Of a stretch of DNA of 64,000 nt, positions 56,183 to 64,000 are shown piece by piece (the first letter of the stretch is position 1; each line of letters begins with the position of its first letter). The notes under the pieces were generated by a model. That model had not been told where the DNA came from. It was given only the letters and a program-made list of their open reading frames with translations, and ran no database searches. The translations under genes and the position numbers were made by a program. This stretch comes from Arcticibacter svalbardensis MN12-7 (GTDB lineage Bacteria; Bacteroidota; Bacteroidia; Sphingobacteriales; Sphingobacteriaceae): positions 106,507-170,506 of the forward strand of contig NZ_AQPN01000145.1 in assembly GCF_000403135.1 (NCBI RefSeq), given 5' to 3'.

Positions 56183-57199
56183 ATGGATCATGTAAATTTA
56201 AAACGACTCGCAAAAGAACTAAACCTGGCCGTCTCTACGGTTTCCAGGGCATTAAGCGATAGTCACGACATTAGCATAGAAACCAAACGAAAAGTAATCA
56301 ATCTTGCAAAGGAGTTAAACTATCAGCCTAATCCATTTGCAAGAAGCCTAAGAAAACGCAGTAGCAAGACGATTGCCATCATTTTACCCGAAATAGCTAA
56401 TAATTATTTCTCCCTTGCCATTAATGGAATTGAAGAAGTTGCCCAGGATTACGACTACCATGTGCTGATCTATCTTACCCATGAGAATCATGCTAAAGAA
56501 GCTTCCATTATCCGGCATCTTTTGAATGGACGAGTAGATGGCGTATTAATGTCCTTATCAATTGAAACCGAAGACATCACTCACCTTCAGGAACTTCAGG
56601 AAAACAACATCCCCATCGTTTTCTTTGACCGTATTTGCGATAGCATTGATACCGTTAAAATAACCACAAATGACTATGAGAGCGGTTATCTGGCAACCAG
56701 TCACCTCATCAGTAAGGGTTGTAAAAATATTGCTTACTTAACCTTTTCAGGAAATCTCTCTATAGAACGGCAACGGATGAAGGGTTATCAGGATGCTTTA
56801 ATACAGCACAATCTAGTTCCCAATGATCATTACATTGTGAGGTGCAATACCAACACTAAAGAAAGTCACACCAAAATTAAAACACTTTTTTCGGAGGAGA
56901 ACAGGCCCGATGGGATCTTTGCTTCGGTAGAACTTCTGGCCATCCTATGTTATGAAGTATGTGCGGAAATGAAAATAAACATCCCGAATGATATCAAGAT
57001 CATCGGATTTTCCAATCTTCGGACAGCCTCCTTACTTAATCCTGCACTCACTACGATAACTCAGCCCGCTTTTGATATGGGAAAAGAAGCCGCAAAAGCT
57101 CTATTTGAGGCACTAAAAAAGCCTCAGATACCAATGGAAAATAGAAATATAGTTTTACGGTCAACGCTAATTGAACGAGTATCGACTTCGAATACATAG
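56183..57199 (+). CDS. LacI-family transcriptional regulator
   Basis: The 338-residue protein has the LacI headpiece (NLKRLAKELNLAVSTVSRALSDSHDISIETKRKV) and hinge (LNYQPNPFARSLRKR). A periplasmic-binding-protein-like ligand domain follows (TIAIILPEIANNYFSLAINGIEEVAQ through IKIIGFSNLRTASLLNPALTTITQP). It lies 500 bases from the convergent uxuA gene, so it probably senses a hexuronate-pathway intermediate and controls uxuA and its neighbour; the link is by location only. Confidence 0.9.
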   Translation: MDHVNLKRLAKELNLAVSTVSRALSDSHDISIETKRKVINLAKELNYQPNPFARSLRKRSSKTIAIILPEIANNYFSLAINGIEEVAQDYDYHVLIYLTHENHAKEASIIRHLLNGRVDGVLMSLSIETEDITHLQELQENNIPIVFFDRICDSIDTVKITTNDYESGYLATSHLISKGCKNIAYLTFSGNLSIERQRMKGYQDALIQHNLVPNDHYIVRCNTNTKESHTKIKTLFSEENRPDGIFASVELLAILCYEVCAEMKINIPNDIKIIGFSNLRTASLLNPALTTITQPAFDMGKEAAKALFEALKKPQIPMENRNIVLRSTLIERVSTSNT

Positions 57200-57214
57200 A
57201 CATTGAAATGAGGT

Positions 57215-57370
57215 CTAAATAAGTGTATCCTTTAAGCCGTAAAAACCCAGCACCTCTACCCTTGAAATTTCTGAGATATTAGAATTTTCATCAATAAAAA
57301 GTTTTCGAAGATATTCGTATTCGTCGGAAAAAGAATAGATAATAATGTTCCTATCTAAAAGAAACGGCAT
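57215..57370 (-). pseudogene. Truncated PIN-domain (VapC-like) toxin
   Basis: The 51-codon fragment (MPFLLDRNIIIYSFSDEYEYLRKLF, then ISEISRVEVLGFYGLK) is the N-terminal third of a PIN nuclease, including the first metal-binding Asp (LLD) and the Glu of SRVEVLG. The C-terminal acidic residues needed for ribonuclease activity are missing: the frame stops at 57215, 15 bases past the end of the LacI gene. A deletion reaching into that gene's downstream region is the simplest explanation. It follows the antitoxin relic by two bases, so it was one operon. Confidence 0.65.
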
Positions 57371-57372
57371 AG

Positions 57373-57602
57373 CTAAGAAAATGGAAGTTCCCTATCTGCG
57401 CGCTGTTCTCTTTCCCAATTAGCAGGATCCCTGAATGGAGATGGCCCAGTAGATTTGAAGTTTAATATTCGTTGTTTAATAACCTCCCTGGCACTCTTAC
57501 CCGTATCAGTATCCTTCTTCTCAATAACAACATTAAGTTTCTTAGCCAGGGCTAAAATTTCAGCGATGCTCTGTCGTTACTAGATCTTAACATTAGTTCC
57601 AT
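57373..57602 (-). pseudogene. Antitoxin partner of the PIN toxin, frameshifted
   Basis: From the ATG at 57602 the frame reads MELMLRSSND, then needs one extra base to continue as SIAEILALAKKLNVVIEKKD, KSAREVIKQRILNFKST and GPSPFRDPANWEREQRADRELPFS. A DPxxWERExRxDRxLPFS tail is typical of small Bacteroidota antitoxins next to PIN toxins, where it wraps the toxin. The frameshift is in GACAGAGC near 57566, where GACAAGAGC would fit. Intact length would be 76 residues. Confidence 0.6.
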
Positions 57603-57619
57603 AATATCGCAGGTAATAT

Positions 57620-57660
57620 TTATATAAAATTCCGAGTAAGAAATCTTACCCGGAATTTTT
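57620..57660 (-). terminator. Terminator of the uxuA operon
   Basis: On the minus strand AAATTCCGGGTAAGA pairs with TCTTACTCGGAATTT (one G-T or mismatch) around a short loop, followed by TATATAAATATTACC. It lies about 40 bases after the uxuA stop and separates it from the toxin-antitoxin relic. Confidence 0.75.
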
Positions 57661-57700
57661 ACTTTAACTCATTCATTGCAAAAATCAATCTTTATTTGAT

Positions 57701-58885
57701 TTACCCCTTGCTCCTTATAATCCCCAATTCTAAACCTCTTAATTCTGCAAGACCTCTTAAACGACCAATGCCAGAATAACCCGGATTGGTTTTTTTCTTT
57801 AAATCATCCAGCATCTTATGTCCATGATCAGGTCTGAAAGGCATCCGCAAATCTTTACGACCAGCTGCCTTACGTTTATCCTGTTCTTCAACAAGCGCCT
57901 TCATCACTGCATACATATCGACATCACCATCCAAATGATCTGCTTCATTAAAATTCCCTTCATCATCACGACGGGTGCTTCTCAAATGAATAAAATGAAT
58001 TCGATCGCCTAACCGCTCTACCATACCAGCAAGATCATTATCAGCCCGTACACCAAAAGAACCGGTACAAAACGTCAGGCCATTATTTGGACTATCAACT
58101 GCTTCATACAAGTCTTTAATATCCTGTTCTGTACTTACCACACGTGGCAAGCCTAATATTGGGAATGGAGGATCATCAGGGTGAATACATAATAACACAC
58201 CAGCCTGTTCAGCAGCAGGTACTATATCAGTCAAAAAGCTATATAAGTTAGCCTTCAACTCTTTTGGCCCAGTTGCATCATATCCGGCAAGCACCTTTAA
58301 GAAATCATCAAGCGAATATCCCTCTTCAGATCCTGGAAGTCCCGCAATAATATTATTAACCAACTTCTGCTTATCATCCTCAGACAAAGCCTCAAAATAA
58401 ACCTTCCCTCTAACCCGTTGCTCTTCGGTATAATTCGCTTCAGCACCAGGTCTTTTTAGAATATATAACTCAAATGCCGCAAATGCTGCTGCTTCAAAAC
58501 GCAATGCAGTTGAACCATCAGGCATAGGATAATCCAGATTGGTCCGCGTCCAATCCAGTACAGGCATAAAATTATAACACACAGTATCAATACCACAAGC
58601 CCCCAGATTAATCAGTGTTTCTTGATAATTCGAAATATACTTCTCGTAATCACCCGTACGTTTTTTGATATCCTCATGCACAGGTACACTTTCCACAACA
58701 GACCATGTTAAACCGGCTTGTTCTACTATCGCTATTCTTTTTTGAATTTCCTCCTGAGACCATACCTGGCCATTCGGGATATGGTGTAAAGCCGTTACGA
58801 TTCCCGTAGCGCCCGCCTGTCTGATATCGGATAAAGATACTGGATCATTCGGTCCGTACCATCTCCATGTTTGTTCTAATGACAT
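57701..58885 (-). CDS. uxuA: Mannonate dehydratase
   Basis: The 394-residue enzyme starts [30 protein letters not shown], very close to characterised UxuA proteins. Metal-site residues are visible in [34 protein letters not shown] and RPDHGHKM. It dehydrates D-mannonate to 2-keto-3-deoxygluconate in the glucuronate branch of hexuronate catabolism. The mannonate oxidoreductase lies 15 bases upstream in the same operon. No uxaC, kdgK or kdgA is seen in the window. Confidence 0.96.
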   Translation of the reverse strand: MSLEQTWRWYGPNDPVSLSDIRQAGATGIVTALHHIPNGQVWSQEEIQKRIAIVEQAGLTWSVVESVPVHEDIKKRTGDYEKYISNYQETLINLGACGIDTVCYNFMPVLDWTRTNLDYPMPDGSTALRFEAAAFAAFELYILKRPGAEANYTEEQRVRGKVYFEALSEDDKQKLVNNIIAGLPGSEEGYSLDDFLKVLAGYDATGPKELKANLYSFLTDIVPAAEQAGVLLCIHPDDPPFPILGLPRVVSTEQDIKDLYEAVDSPNNGLTFCTGSFGVRADNDLAGMVERLGDRIHFIHLRSTRRDDEGNFNEADHLDGDVDMYAVMKALVEEQDKRKAAGRKDLRMPFRPDHGHKMLDDLKKKTNPGYSGIGRLRGLAELRGLELGIIRSKG

Positions 58886-58900
58886 GTCTTTAATTTAAAA

Positions 58901-59743
58901 TTAAACTCCACTAAATGCACTGAATCCACCATCAATTGGAATCACTACACCAGTTACAAACTTCGATCCATCACCACACAACCATAATAAAGTCCCGGTA
59001 AGATCATCTGGTGTACCAAAACGACTCATTGGTGTTTGCGCAATAATTGTATTTCCACGGTCGGTTAAACTCCCATCCGTATTGGTTAACAATGTTCTAT
59101 TTTGATCAGTAAGGAAAAATCCAGGAGCCAACGCATTTACACGGATCCCTACTTTCGAAAAATGAACCGCCAGCCATTGTGTAAAGTTTGATACAGCCGC
59201 TTTAGCACCACTATATGCAGGAATTTTAGTTAATGGAGTAAAGGCATTCATGGATGATATATTGATGATAGAAGCACCAGTTTTGCCAATCATATCTTTT
59301 GCAAAGACTTGAGTAGGCAGCAGCGTTCCTATAAAGTTTAAATCGAACACAAATTTGATACCTTCAGGATCAAGGTCGAAAAAAGTTTTAAGACCTTCTT
59401 CTGTTGAGGTCAGATCTTCTGCATATAAATATGGTTTAGAAGTTGTTCCCTTAGGATGATTACCACCGGCACCATTGATCAGAAGATCGCAAGATCCAAG
59501 TTCCTTATTCACTTTTTCATGTGCCAATTTAAGGCTTTCGACCTCCAACACATTGCAGGCAACACCTATTGCCTCACCACCGTTTTCCCTTATTTCTGCA
59601 GCTACACGTTCTGCTACTTCTAATCTTAAATCTAAGATGGCAATTTTTGCTCCTTTATTAGAAAGCGCCTTTGCCATTGTACTGCATAACACACCACCAC
59701 CACCGGTAATCACTGCTACTTTGCCTGAAAATTCTGAAGACAT
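58901..59743 (-). CDS. SDR-family D-mannonate oxidoreductase (fructuronate reductase type)
   Basis: The 280-residue protein is a classical short-chain dehydrogenase. It has a nucleotide-binding motif TGGGGVLCSTMAKAL, an INGAGGNHP segment where NNAG is usual, an IINISSMNAF strand with the catalytic Ser, and the active-site Tyr/Lys in AYSGAKAAV. The long insertion around residues 95-125 (HPKGTTSKPYLYAEDL) is typical of SDRs next to uxuA. It probably interconverts D-fructuronate and D-mannonate. It is the first gene of the two-gene operon. Confidence 0.85.
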   Translation of the reverse strand: MSSEFSGKVAVITGGGGVLCSTMAKALSNKGAKIAILDLRLEVAERVAAEIRENGGEAIGVACNVLEVESLKLAHEKVNKELGSCDLLINGAGGNHPKGTTSKPYLYAEDLTSTEEGLKTFFDLDPEGIKFVFDLNFIGTLLPTQVFAKDMIGKTGASIINISSMNAFTPLTKIPAYSGAKAAVSNFTQWLAVHFSKVGIRVNALAPGFFLTDQNRTLLTNTDGSLTDRGNTIIAQTPMSRFGTPDDLTGTLLWLCGDGSKFVTGVVIPIDGGFSAFSGV

Positions 59744-60010
59744 ATCCTGTTTGGTTTAATTTAATCTATTATTGGATGAGTAAAATTGATGAAAAAAAAG
59801 GGATCGCAACAGCTTTTCAAAGGATTTATTTACGGAAACGATTGTGTATGATTCCAATAAAAACTCATGCATTTTGAAGTTTAAGGAAAATTTTTACACA
59901 AGTGCATATGTTTTTTGTTTTACAGCACAATTACTTATTGTAATGATATTGAGCGTTTTAGTTCAAAGAAACAACAGGTATACTTGCATATAAATTCACA
60001 TGACGTTTTT
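59744..60010. other. Upstream region of the uxu operon, no gene seen
   Basis: About 270 bases with no supported gene. It should include the promoter of the mannonate oxidoreductase gene on the minus strand. A GGAAACGATTG segment at 59834-59844 has a central ACG like LacI-type operators but is not palindromic. Confidence 0.3.
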
Positions 60011-60345
60011 ATGCGCTATACACTTCCTGTCTTGATGCTGTTATTTGCAGCAGTCGCTACTTCAAAACCAATTCCTTCACGAATACCGGTTACTCTACTG
60101 TTCATAATTTGGCCACTTTTAAACGCAGCATACAGGTAGCATACCTCCTTCAATTGCGATAGAACAATTCATTAACTGATCAGGTAAATTCAAAAGGCTC
60201 CAATTTGTTAGGAGCAGGTGTAAACGATAATATAGAACTATCGAATTACGGTATTATGGCCCGAACAAAAATCAATGCGCACTTTGATGCTAATATTCTA
60301 CTTAATTTGACCGATTTTTCTAAAAACAGAAAAAATTTTATCTGA
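60011..60345 (+). pseudogene. Relic of an unidentified exported protein
   Basis: An ATG at 60011 opens a signal-peptide-like segment (MRYTLPVLMLLFAAVATSKP). After a frameshift near 60070, another frame reads TNTGYSTVHNLATFKRSIQV, then an in-frame TAG. It continues NNSLTDQVNSKGSNLLGAGV and ELSNYGIMARTKINAHFD until a TGA at 60343. The composition looks coding, but I cannot name the family. At least two lesions make it non-functional. Confidence 0.35.
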
Positions 60346-60566
60346 CTGTGTCAGATTCATGGAATTTAAACAAAACCTATTTCGTGTAAACTGGTGTAAT
60401 TCGTGTAAGAAAAATCATAAAATAATTTTATTACGTTTGACCTGATTATTTTCTGAATTAGCCATAGGCACGTTAACTTTTAATATTGAAATTAATATAG
60501 GGAGGTACTAATAACCCCTTTTAGAATATCCAATCTTAGAATATAAAAATAAATAGATGAGAATAG

Positions 60567-60816
60567 AAAAGTCAAACGGGTGAAATTAACCTATTACCAG
60601 CGCTTCCAGACGCTTGGCCTTCAGGAACTATAAAAGGATTGAAAGCAAGAGGAAATATAACTGTTGGTATAAATTGGAAAGAGGCTAAACTGGTTAAAGT
60701 GAGTTTAAAATCAATAAAAAACCAAACCATTATAGTAAGATACGGAAATTTAAAAAAGGAAGTAACCTTAAAAGCAGAAAAAGAAACTGTTTTTGATGGA
60801 GCATCGTTTCAATAAA
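60567..60816 (+). pseudogene. C-terminal fragment of a GH95 alpha-L-fucosidase
   Basis: After a stop at 60564 the frame reads KSQTGEINLLPALPDAWPSG, then TIKGLKARGNITVGINWKEA, which is the conserved end of GH95 enzymes. The final residues ETVFDGASFQ require skipping one A in the A6 run at 60778-60783. Only about 80 of an expected 780 or so codons remain, with no start. The 5' part is absent from the window, so this is a deletion relic. Confidence 0.75.
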
Positions 60817-60890
60817 ACTTCATCCTTAAAAGAATAAAAATAAAATTTAAAAAAAAATAGAAAAATACAATTAGTCTACTATTATTAACA

Positions 60891-62867
60891 ATGATTCTGT
60901 TTTCGGCACAAGCCAAAAACAACTTGCGTGATACCATCTTTATCAATTCAGTAGAGAAACTAGCTGAATACGCAGAAAAAAGCAATGTGTTGGTTAAAAT
61001 GAAACCAGGTGAATATACCATTAAGTCCGTTTCAATAGGAAAGTTGAGTGTTTTTAAATATGGTGAAAATAATAATAAGAAAGGTGATTTTAGTATTGGT
61101 TCATTAATTCATTTTTCTGGAAATAATAGTAGTTACTTTCTAACGGGTGTAACTTTAAATCTCGACACCAAGCTGCATAAAAACTATGGGAAAAGTGAAT
61201 TCGCCGAATTTTTAGTAAGTGGAAATAATAACTACATCGAAGGTTTAAAAGCTAAGGATGTTGGCGATGATGTTCCTGCAAATCGTATACAAATGCTCAC
61301 TATCATGGGTGATGATAACACGATTAAAAATGCAGATTTAGTTATTCAGGGGTCTTCTCCTTATGGTTACGGACATTTATTAGGTAAAGGAGGAGGAGCC
61401 TTGGTTCCCTTACATAAGCATTCTATTTTGTTGGTTGAAGGAACTAATACCAAACTAATAGGATGTAAGGTGGTGACACATGCGTATGGTCATGCTATTT
61501 TTATGCAAGGAGCAGTGAATACATTGATACAAGATTGTTATGTAGAAGGAAAAATGAGGTCAACTAATGAAATGCTGGCCGAAACTTCAGGCTTGGCTTT
61601 TAATGTTGGGTTTAAAAGTGATTATCCGCCGGGGAAAATTTTGGCAAATGAAATGAAATCACTTTCTGAAGATGGCATTAGAAGTTATCCCACAGGAGGA
61701 TTAAGCGGCAGACGCACCCAAGGCATAACCGTTATTAACTGCACTGTAAAAAATATGCGTTCTGGGTTCGATTTAAGCGCAAATTTGTCACCAACTAAAA
61801 TAACTAATTCCACCGCAATTGGTTGTCAGGAAAAAGCATTTTCTATAGGCACAAATGGTGTTATTGAAAACTCCAAAGGGGACGCTTTATACGGGCCACT
61901 TATTACCTTTGTGGGGAATGATGTAAAAAATTGTAAAGTAGAGCTAGAGTTAATCGATAGCACTAGCGAGTACGCTGTCGCTCGCTTGGCCGAAATTAAT
62001 GGATCAGGACACAACATCACCATACGTAATTATCAAAATAAAAAACGCAGTGTTGCATCTCCAATAGTATTTGGCGAATCGTTTTGGGATGATGTACATC
62101 GCTATAGAAACCCTACCGATCCTCAAGGCACTTATGCTGGAGCAGCAAATATTAAACTGTTTAATTATACAGGAATGCCAGTGAGATTAAACGATTTGGC
62201 AATTAATTGTACCGTAAGCAATACTGAAAATACTATTAACAAAGTAGTGAATGCTGGTATTGGAGGAAACGCTACAAGCGATTTACTAAAACGAGTAGAT
62301 AAAGATGTTGTAGCCAACAAACCCGATTTAGTCATCATGATGGTGGGGACCAATGATATGTTGAATTCTAACAAAATGGTTGATTATAAAACATACACTG
62401 CCAACTTAGAAAAATTAATCAAAAAAATTAAATCGGCTGGAAGCAAGTTGGTTTTAATGAGTCCTATTCCAGCAGACAGCATTTACTTGTTTTCAAGACA
62501 TGACAAAAGTCTCTTTTCGGAAACGCCAAATCAAAAAATAGATCAGGTTGGTAAAATTGTTAAAACTTTGGCGGCCGAAAACAATGTGCTTTTTTATGAT
62601 TTAAATGCCGAATTTAAAGCACAGAACTTGCCGCTGCACAATCAAGATATACTAATTAGTAATGAAAAGAATAGCGGAAAGAAAGATGGTGTACATCCCA
62701 CAGCATTAGGATATCGCTTTATTGCCCAAAATGTATATTTCTTTTTAAAAGCAAAAGGTCTATTAGATCCAAACCAAAAAATCATTTGCTTCGGGGACTC
62801 AATTACCCGCGGAGGTGGACAAGGTGCAAATTACCCAACTTATCTCAGTGAGCTTCTAGAATTATAA
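60891..62867 (+). CDS. Chimeric exported protein: parallel beta-helix plus rearranged SGNH hydrolase
   Basis: The 658-residue product has a signal-like start and a right-handed parallel beta-helix to about residue 440 (repeats such as DDNTIKNADLVIQG, TNTKLIGCKVVTHAYGHAIF and NTLIQDCYVEG). SGNH parts follow in unusual order. NAGIGGN (block II, Gly456), GTND (block III, 486-489) and DGVHP (block V, Asp599/His602) come first; FGDSITRGGG, block I with nucleophile Ser637, is at the extreme end. The true start may have been 33 bases upstream, where ATAG replaces ATG before KNTISLLLLTMILFSAQA. It may be a deletion chimera and inactive, or a permuted esterase. Confidence 0.7.
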   Translation: MILFSAQAKNNLRDTIFINSVEKLAEYAEKSNVLVKMKPGEYTIKSVSIGKLSVFKYGENNNKKGDFSIGSLIHFSGNNSSYFLTGVTLNLDTKLHKNYGKSEFAEFLVSGNNNYIEGLKAKDVGDDVPANRIQMLTIMGDDNTIKNADLVIQGSSPYGYGHLLGKGGGALVPLHKHSILLVEGTNTKLIGCKVVTHAYGHAIFMQGAVNTLIQDCYVEGKMRSTNEMLAETSGLAFNVGFKSDYPPGKILANEMKSLSEDGIRSYPTGGLSGRRTQGITVINCTVKNMRSGFDLSANLSPTKITNSTAIGCQEKAFSIGTNGVIENSKGDALYGPLITFVGNDVKNCKVELELIDSTSEYAVARLAEINGSGHNITIRNYQNKKRSVASPIVFGESFWDDVHRYRNPTDPQGTYAGAANIKLFNYTGMPVRLNDLAINCTVSNTENTINKVVNAGIGGNATSDLLKRVDKDVVANKPDLVIMMVGTNDMLNSNKMVDYKTYTANLEKLIKKIKSAGSKLVLMSPIPADSIYLFSRHDKSLFSETPNQKIDQVGKIVKTLAAENNVLFYDLNAEFKAQNLPLHNQDILISNEKNSGKKDGVHPTALGYRFIAQNVYFFLKAKGLLDPNQKIICFGDSITRGGGQGANYPTYLSELLEL

Positions 62868-62940
62868 ATAGTGTAAAATAGGCATATGCACGAATGAACT
62901 GTTTATTCTGGGTTTTTATAAGCATAGAACTTAAAAAAAA

Positions 62941-63448
62941 CTGCATAAATGGGGGAGTTCTGCAAGACCCAAATTTGATACTCCAGAACCGTATTATAAA
63001 TATGGTCAAGACCACGATTTGAATATTTATTTGGAATTTATGTCCCATCAAATTGATGAATTATTGACAAATTATTCACCTATAGCTGGGATATGGTTAG
63101 ATGGTATTGGTGGTCCATTATCAGGACATCGTTCTCTTTTTAAATGTCAAGAATTGTATGATATGATTCATTCTAAACAGCCTAAAGTACTAGTTTCTTA
63201 CAAACAAGGTTTATTGGGAACTGAAGATTTTTTAGCTCCGGAACGAAAGTTTGATGCCAAAGATAAAATAACAAAACCACTTGCAACGACAAGGTTGGGG
63301 ATATACCAAAACAGAAGATGGTAAACACAAAACCAAAGAAGAGGTCATCACAATGTTAAAAAAAGCAAACAGTTATCCTGCAAATTTATTATTAAACACA
63401 GGACCACTTCCTTCGGGAGAAATGCACCCAGAAGATGTTAAATTTAAG
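62941..63448 (+). pseudogene. Fragment of a GH29 alpha-L-fucosidase
   Basis: From base 62941 the frame reads LHKWGSSARPKFDTPEPYYK, then DHDLNIYLEFMSHQIDELL and IAGIWLDGIGGP, where the Asp is the GH29 nucleophile. A small deletion near 63280 shifts the frame before GWGYTKTEDGKHKTKEEV and ANLLLNTGPLPSGEMHPEDV, both typical GH29 segments. The N-terminal third and C-terminal domains are missing. At base 63446 the match ends and an unrelated minus-strand fragment begins. Confidence 0.82.
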
Positions 63449-64000
63449 CTTCGCTTCAGGAAGTATGCCTTCCTCAAAGTACAAAAATGTACTTTCCATA
63501 CTTTGTAAACTTACGTAGCTCTCTTTTAAACCATTAACAGAATCTGGTGTGTCAAAACCTGTTATACCTAAAGTGAAAACGCTAACTAGTCCAGACCGAA
63601 TGCTTTCTATAATTTGACTTGAATTTAAATGAACTGGAATATATATTTCTGAAGCAAAATCAACATGTTCTTTTAATTTTTTAGCAAACTCTTTTATGTT
63701 TTGTATGATTTCTTTTGTAGGCTCACCATAAACAGCTTCATGTAACGCTTATAAACCAGAGGGTTCAATAATATTACCTACTTCATAATACTCACTTATT
63801 TTAGGTAAAGGAGCACCATTAATATACGTTCCGTTATAGGAGGTTTGGTAGTAATCAAAAATAAATTCAATCTCTTTATAAGCTAACCTCGTTATTTCAA
63901 TCTTCTTTTTAAATTTTTTAATTCATTTATAGGAGTAGATTCACTATTTATAGATATTAGTATATTAACTTCATTTTGAAATTTATAAAAATTTAATGTA
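63446..64000 (-). pseudogene. Relic of a cytochrome-c-peroxidase-type protein with imelysin-like N-terminal domain
   Basis: Read on the minus strand from the window edge: FYKFQNEVNILISINSEST, a frameshift, then EITRLAYKEIEFIFDYYQTS, PLPKISEYYEVGNIIEPSGL, a TAA where CAA (Gln) is expected, ALHEAVYGEPT, and RSGLVSVFTLGITGFDTPDS. The pattern matches the N-terminal region of Bacteroidota di-haem peroxidase-like proteins. The match stops at 63446, where the GH29 fragment begins, so its catalytic part is lost. It extends beyond the window. Confidence 0.6.

Noticed and set aside
59915..60010. Extension of the exported-protein relic upstream to 59915
   Set aside because: The sequence before the ATG at 60011 is not signal-peptide-like and looks non-coding; the later start is the sensible one.

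Overview
The window is chromosomal DNA of a Bacteroidota bacterium, most likely Sphingobacteriaceae and Pedobacter-like. The evidence is a SusC/SusD pair behind an ECF sigma/FecR switch, type IX secretion and gliding genes (gldB, gldK, gldL, gldM, gldN, sprE), TAnnTTTG promoter boxes in front of tRNA genes, and an ATP synthase operon without atpD and atpC. The genus is inferred from gene content only.

Layout. 1-1550 is accessory and decaying: an apparently frameshifted membrane protein and a DUF1016 (YhcG-type) nuclease relic. 1.6-9.8 kb holds an AraC regulator, an NTF2-like exported protein, a tRNA-Val, a DUF4153 membrane protein, an SPFH/ribbon-helix-helix pair, a GH53 galactanase and a small sigma/membrane-protein pair. 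10-20 kb is one minus-strand nutrient-uptake block: 40-residue membrane peptide, Na+/solute symporter, ECF sigma, FecR, SusC, SusD and an endonuclease/exonuclease/phosphatase-family enzyme. 21-28 kb carries glutathione peroxidase, nadE, a beta-barrel protein, gldB, an aldo/keto reductase and small exported proteins. 28-34 kb is the ATP synthase operon atpZ/I-(membrane protein)-atpB-atpE-atpF-atpH-atpA-atpG. 34-49 kb runs sprE, PBP1A and uvrC on plus and, converging on them, a minus-strand series ending gldK-gldL-gldM-gldN. 49.6-56 kb is a TetR-TolC-MFP-RND efflux operon with a strong terminator. 56-60 kb is a hexuronate region: LacI regulator, uxuA and an SDR mannonate oxidoreductase.

57.2-57.6 kb and 60-64 kb are a gene graveyard: a dead PIN toxin/antitoxin pair, GH95 and GH29 fucosidase fragments, a chimeric beta-helix/SGNH protein whose SGNH block I lies at the extreme C-terminus, and a cytochrome-c-peroxidase-type fragment running off the window. 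These look like remains of a fucose-polysaccharide locus.

Single-base indels recur. atpB (T6 where T5 fits), the phosphodiesterase-family gene (A6 where A5 fits) and the start of gldN (A4 where A5 fits) are each broken by one homopolymer base. atpB and gldN should be functional in a living T9SS-bearing bacterium, so some of these are probably sequence errors. The multi-lesion relics at both ends are more likely real decay.
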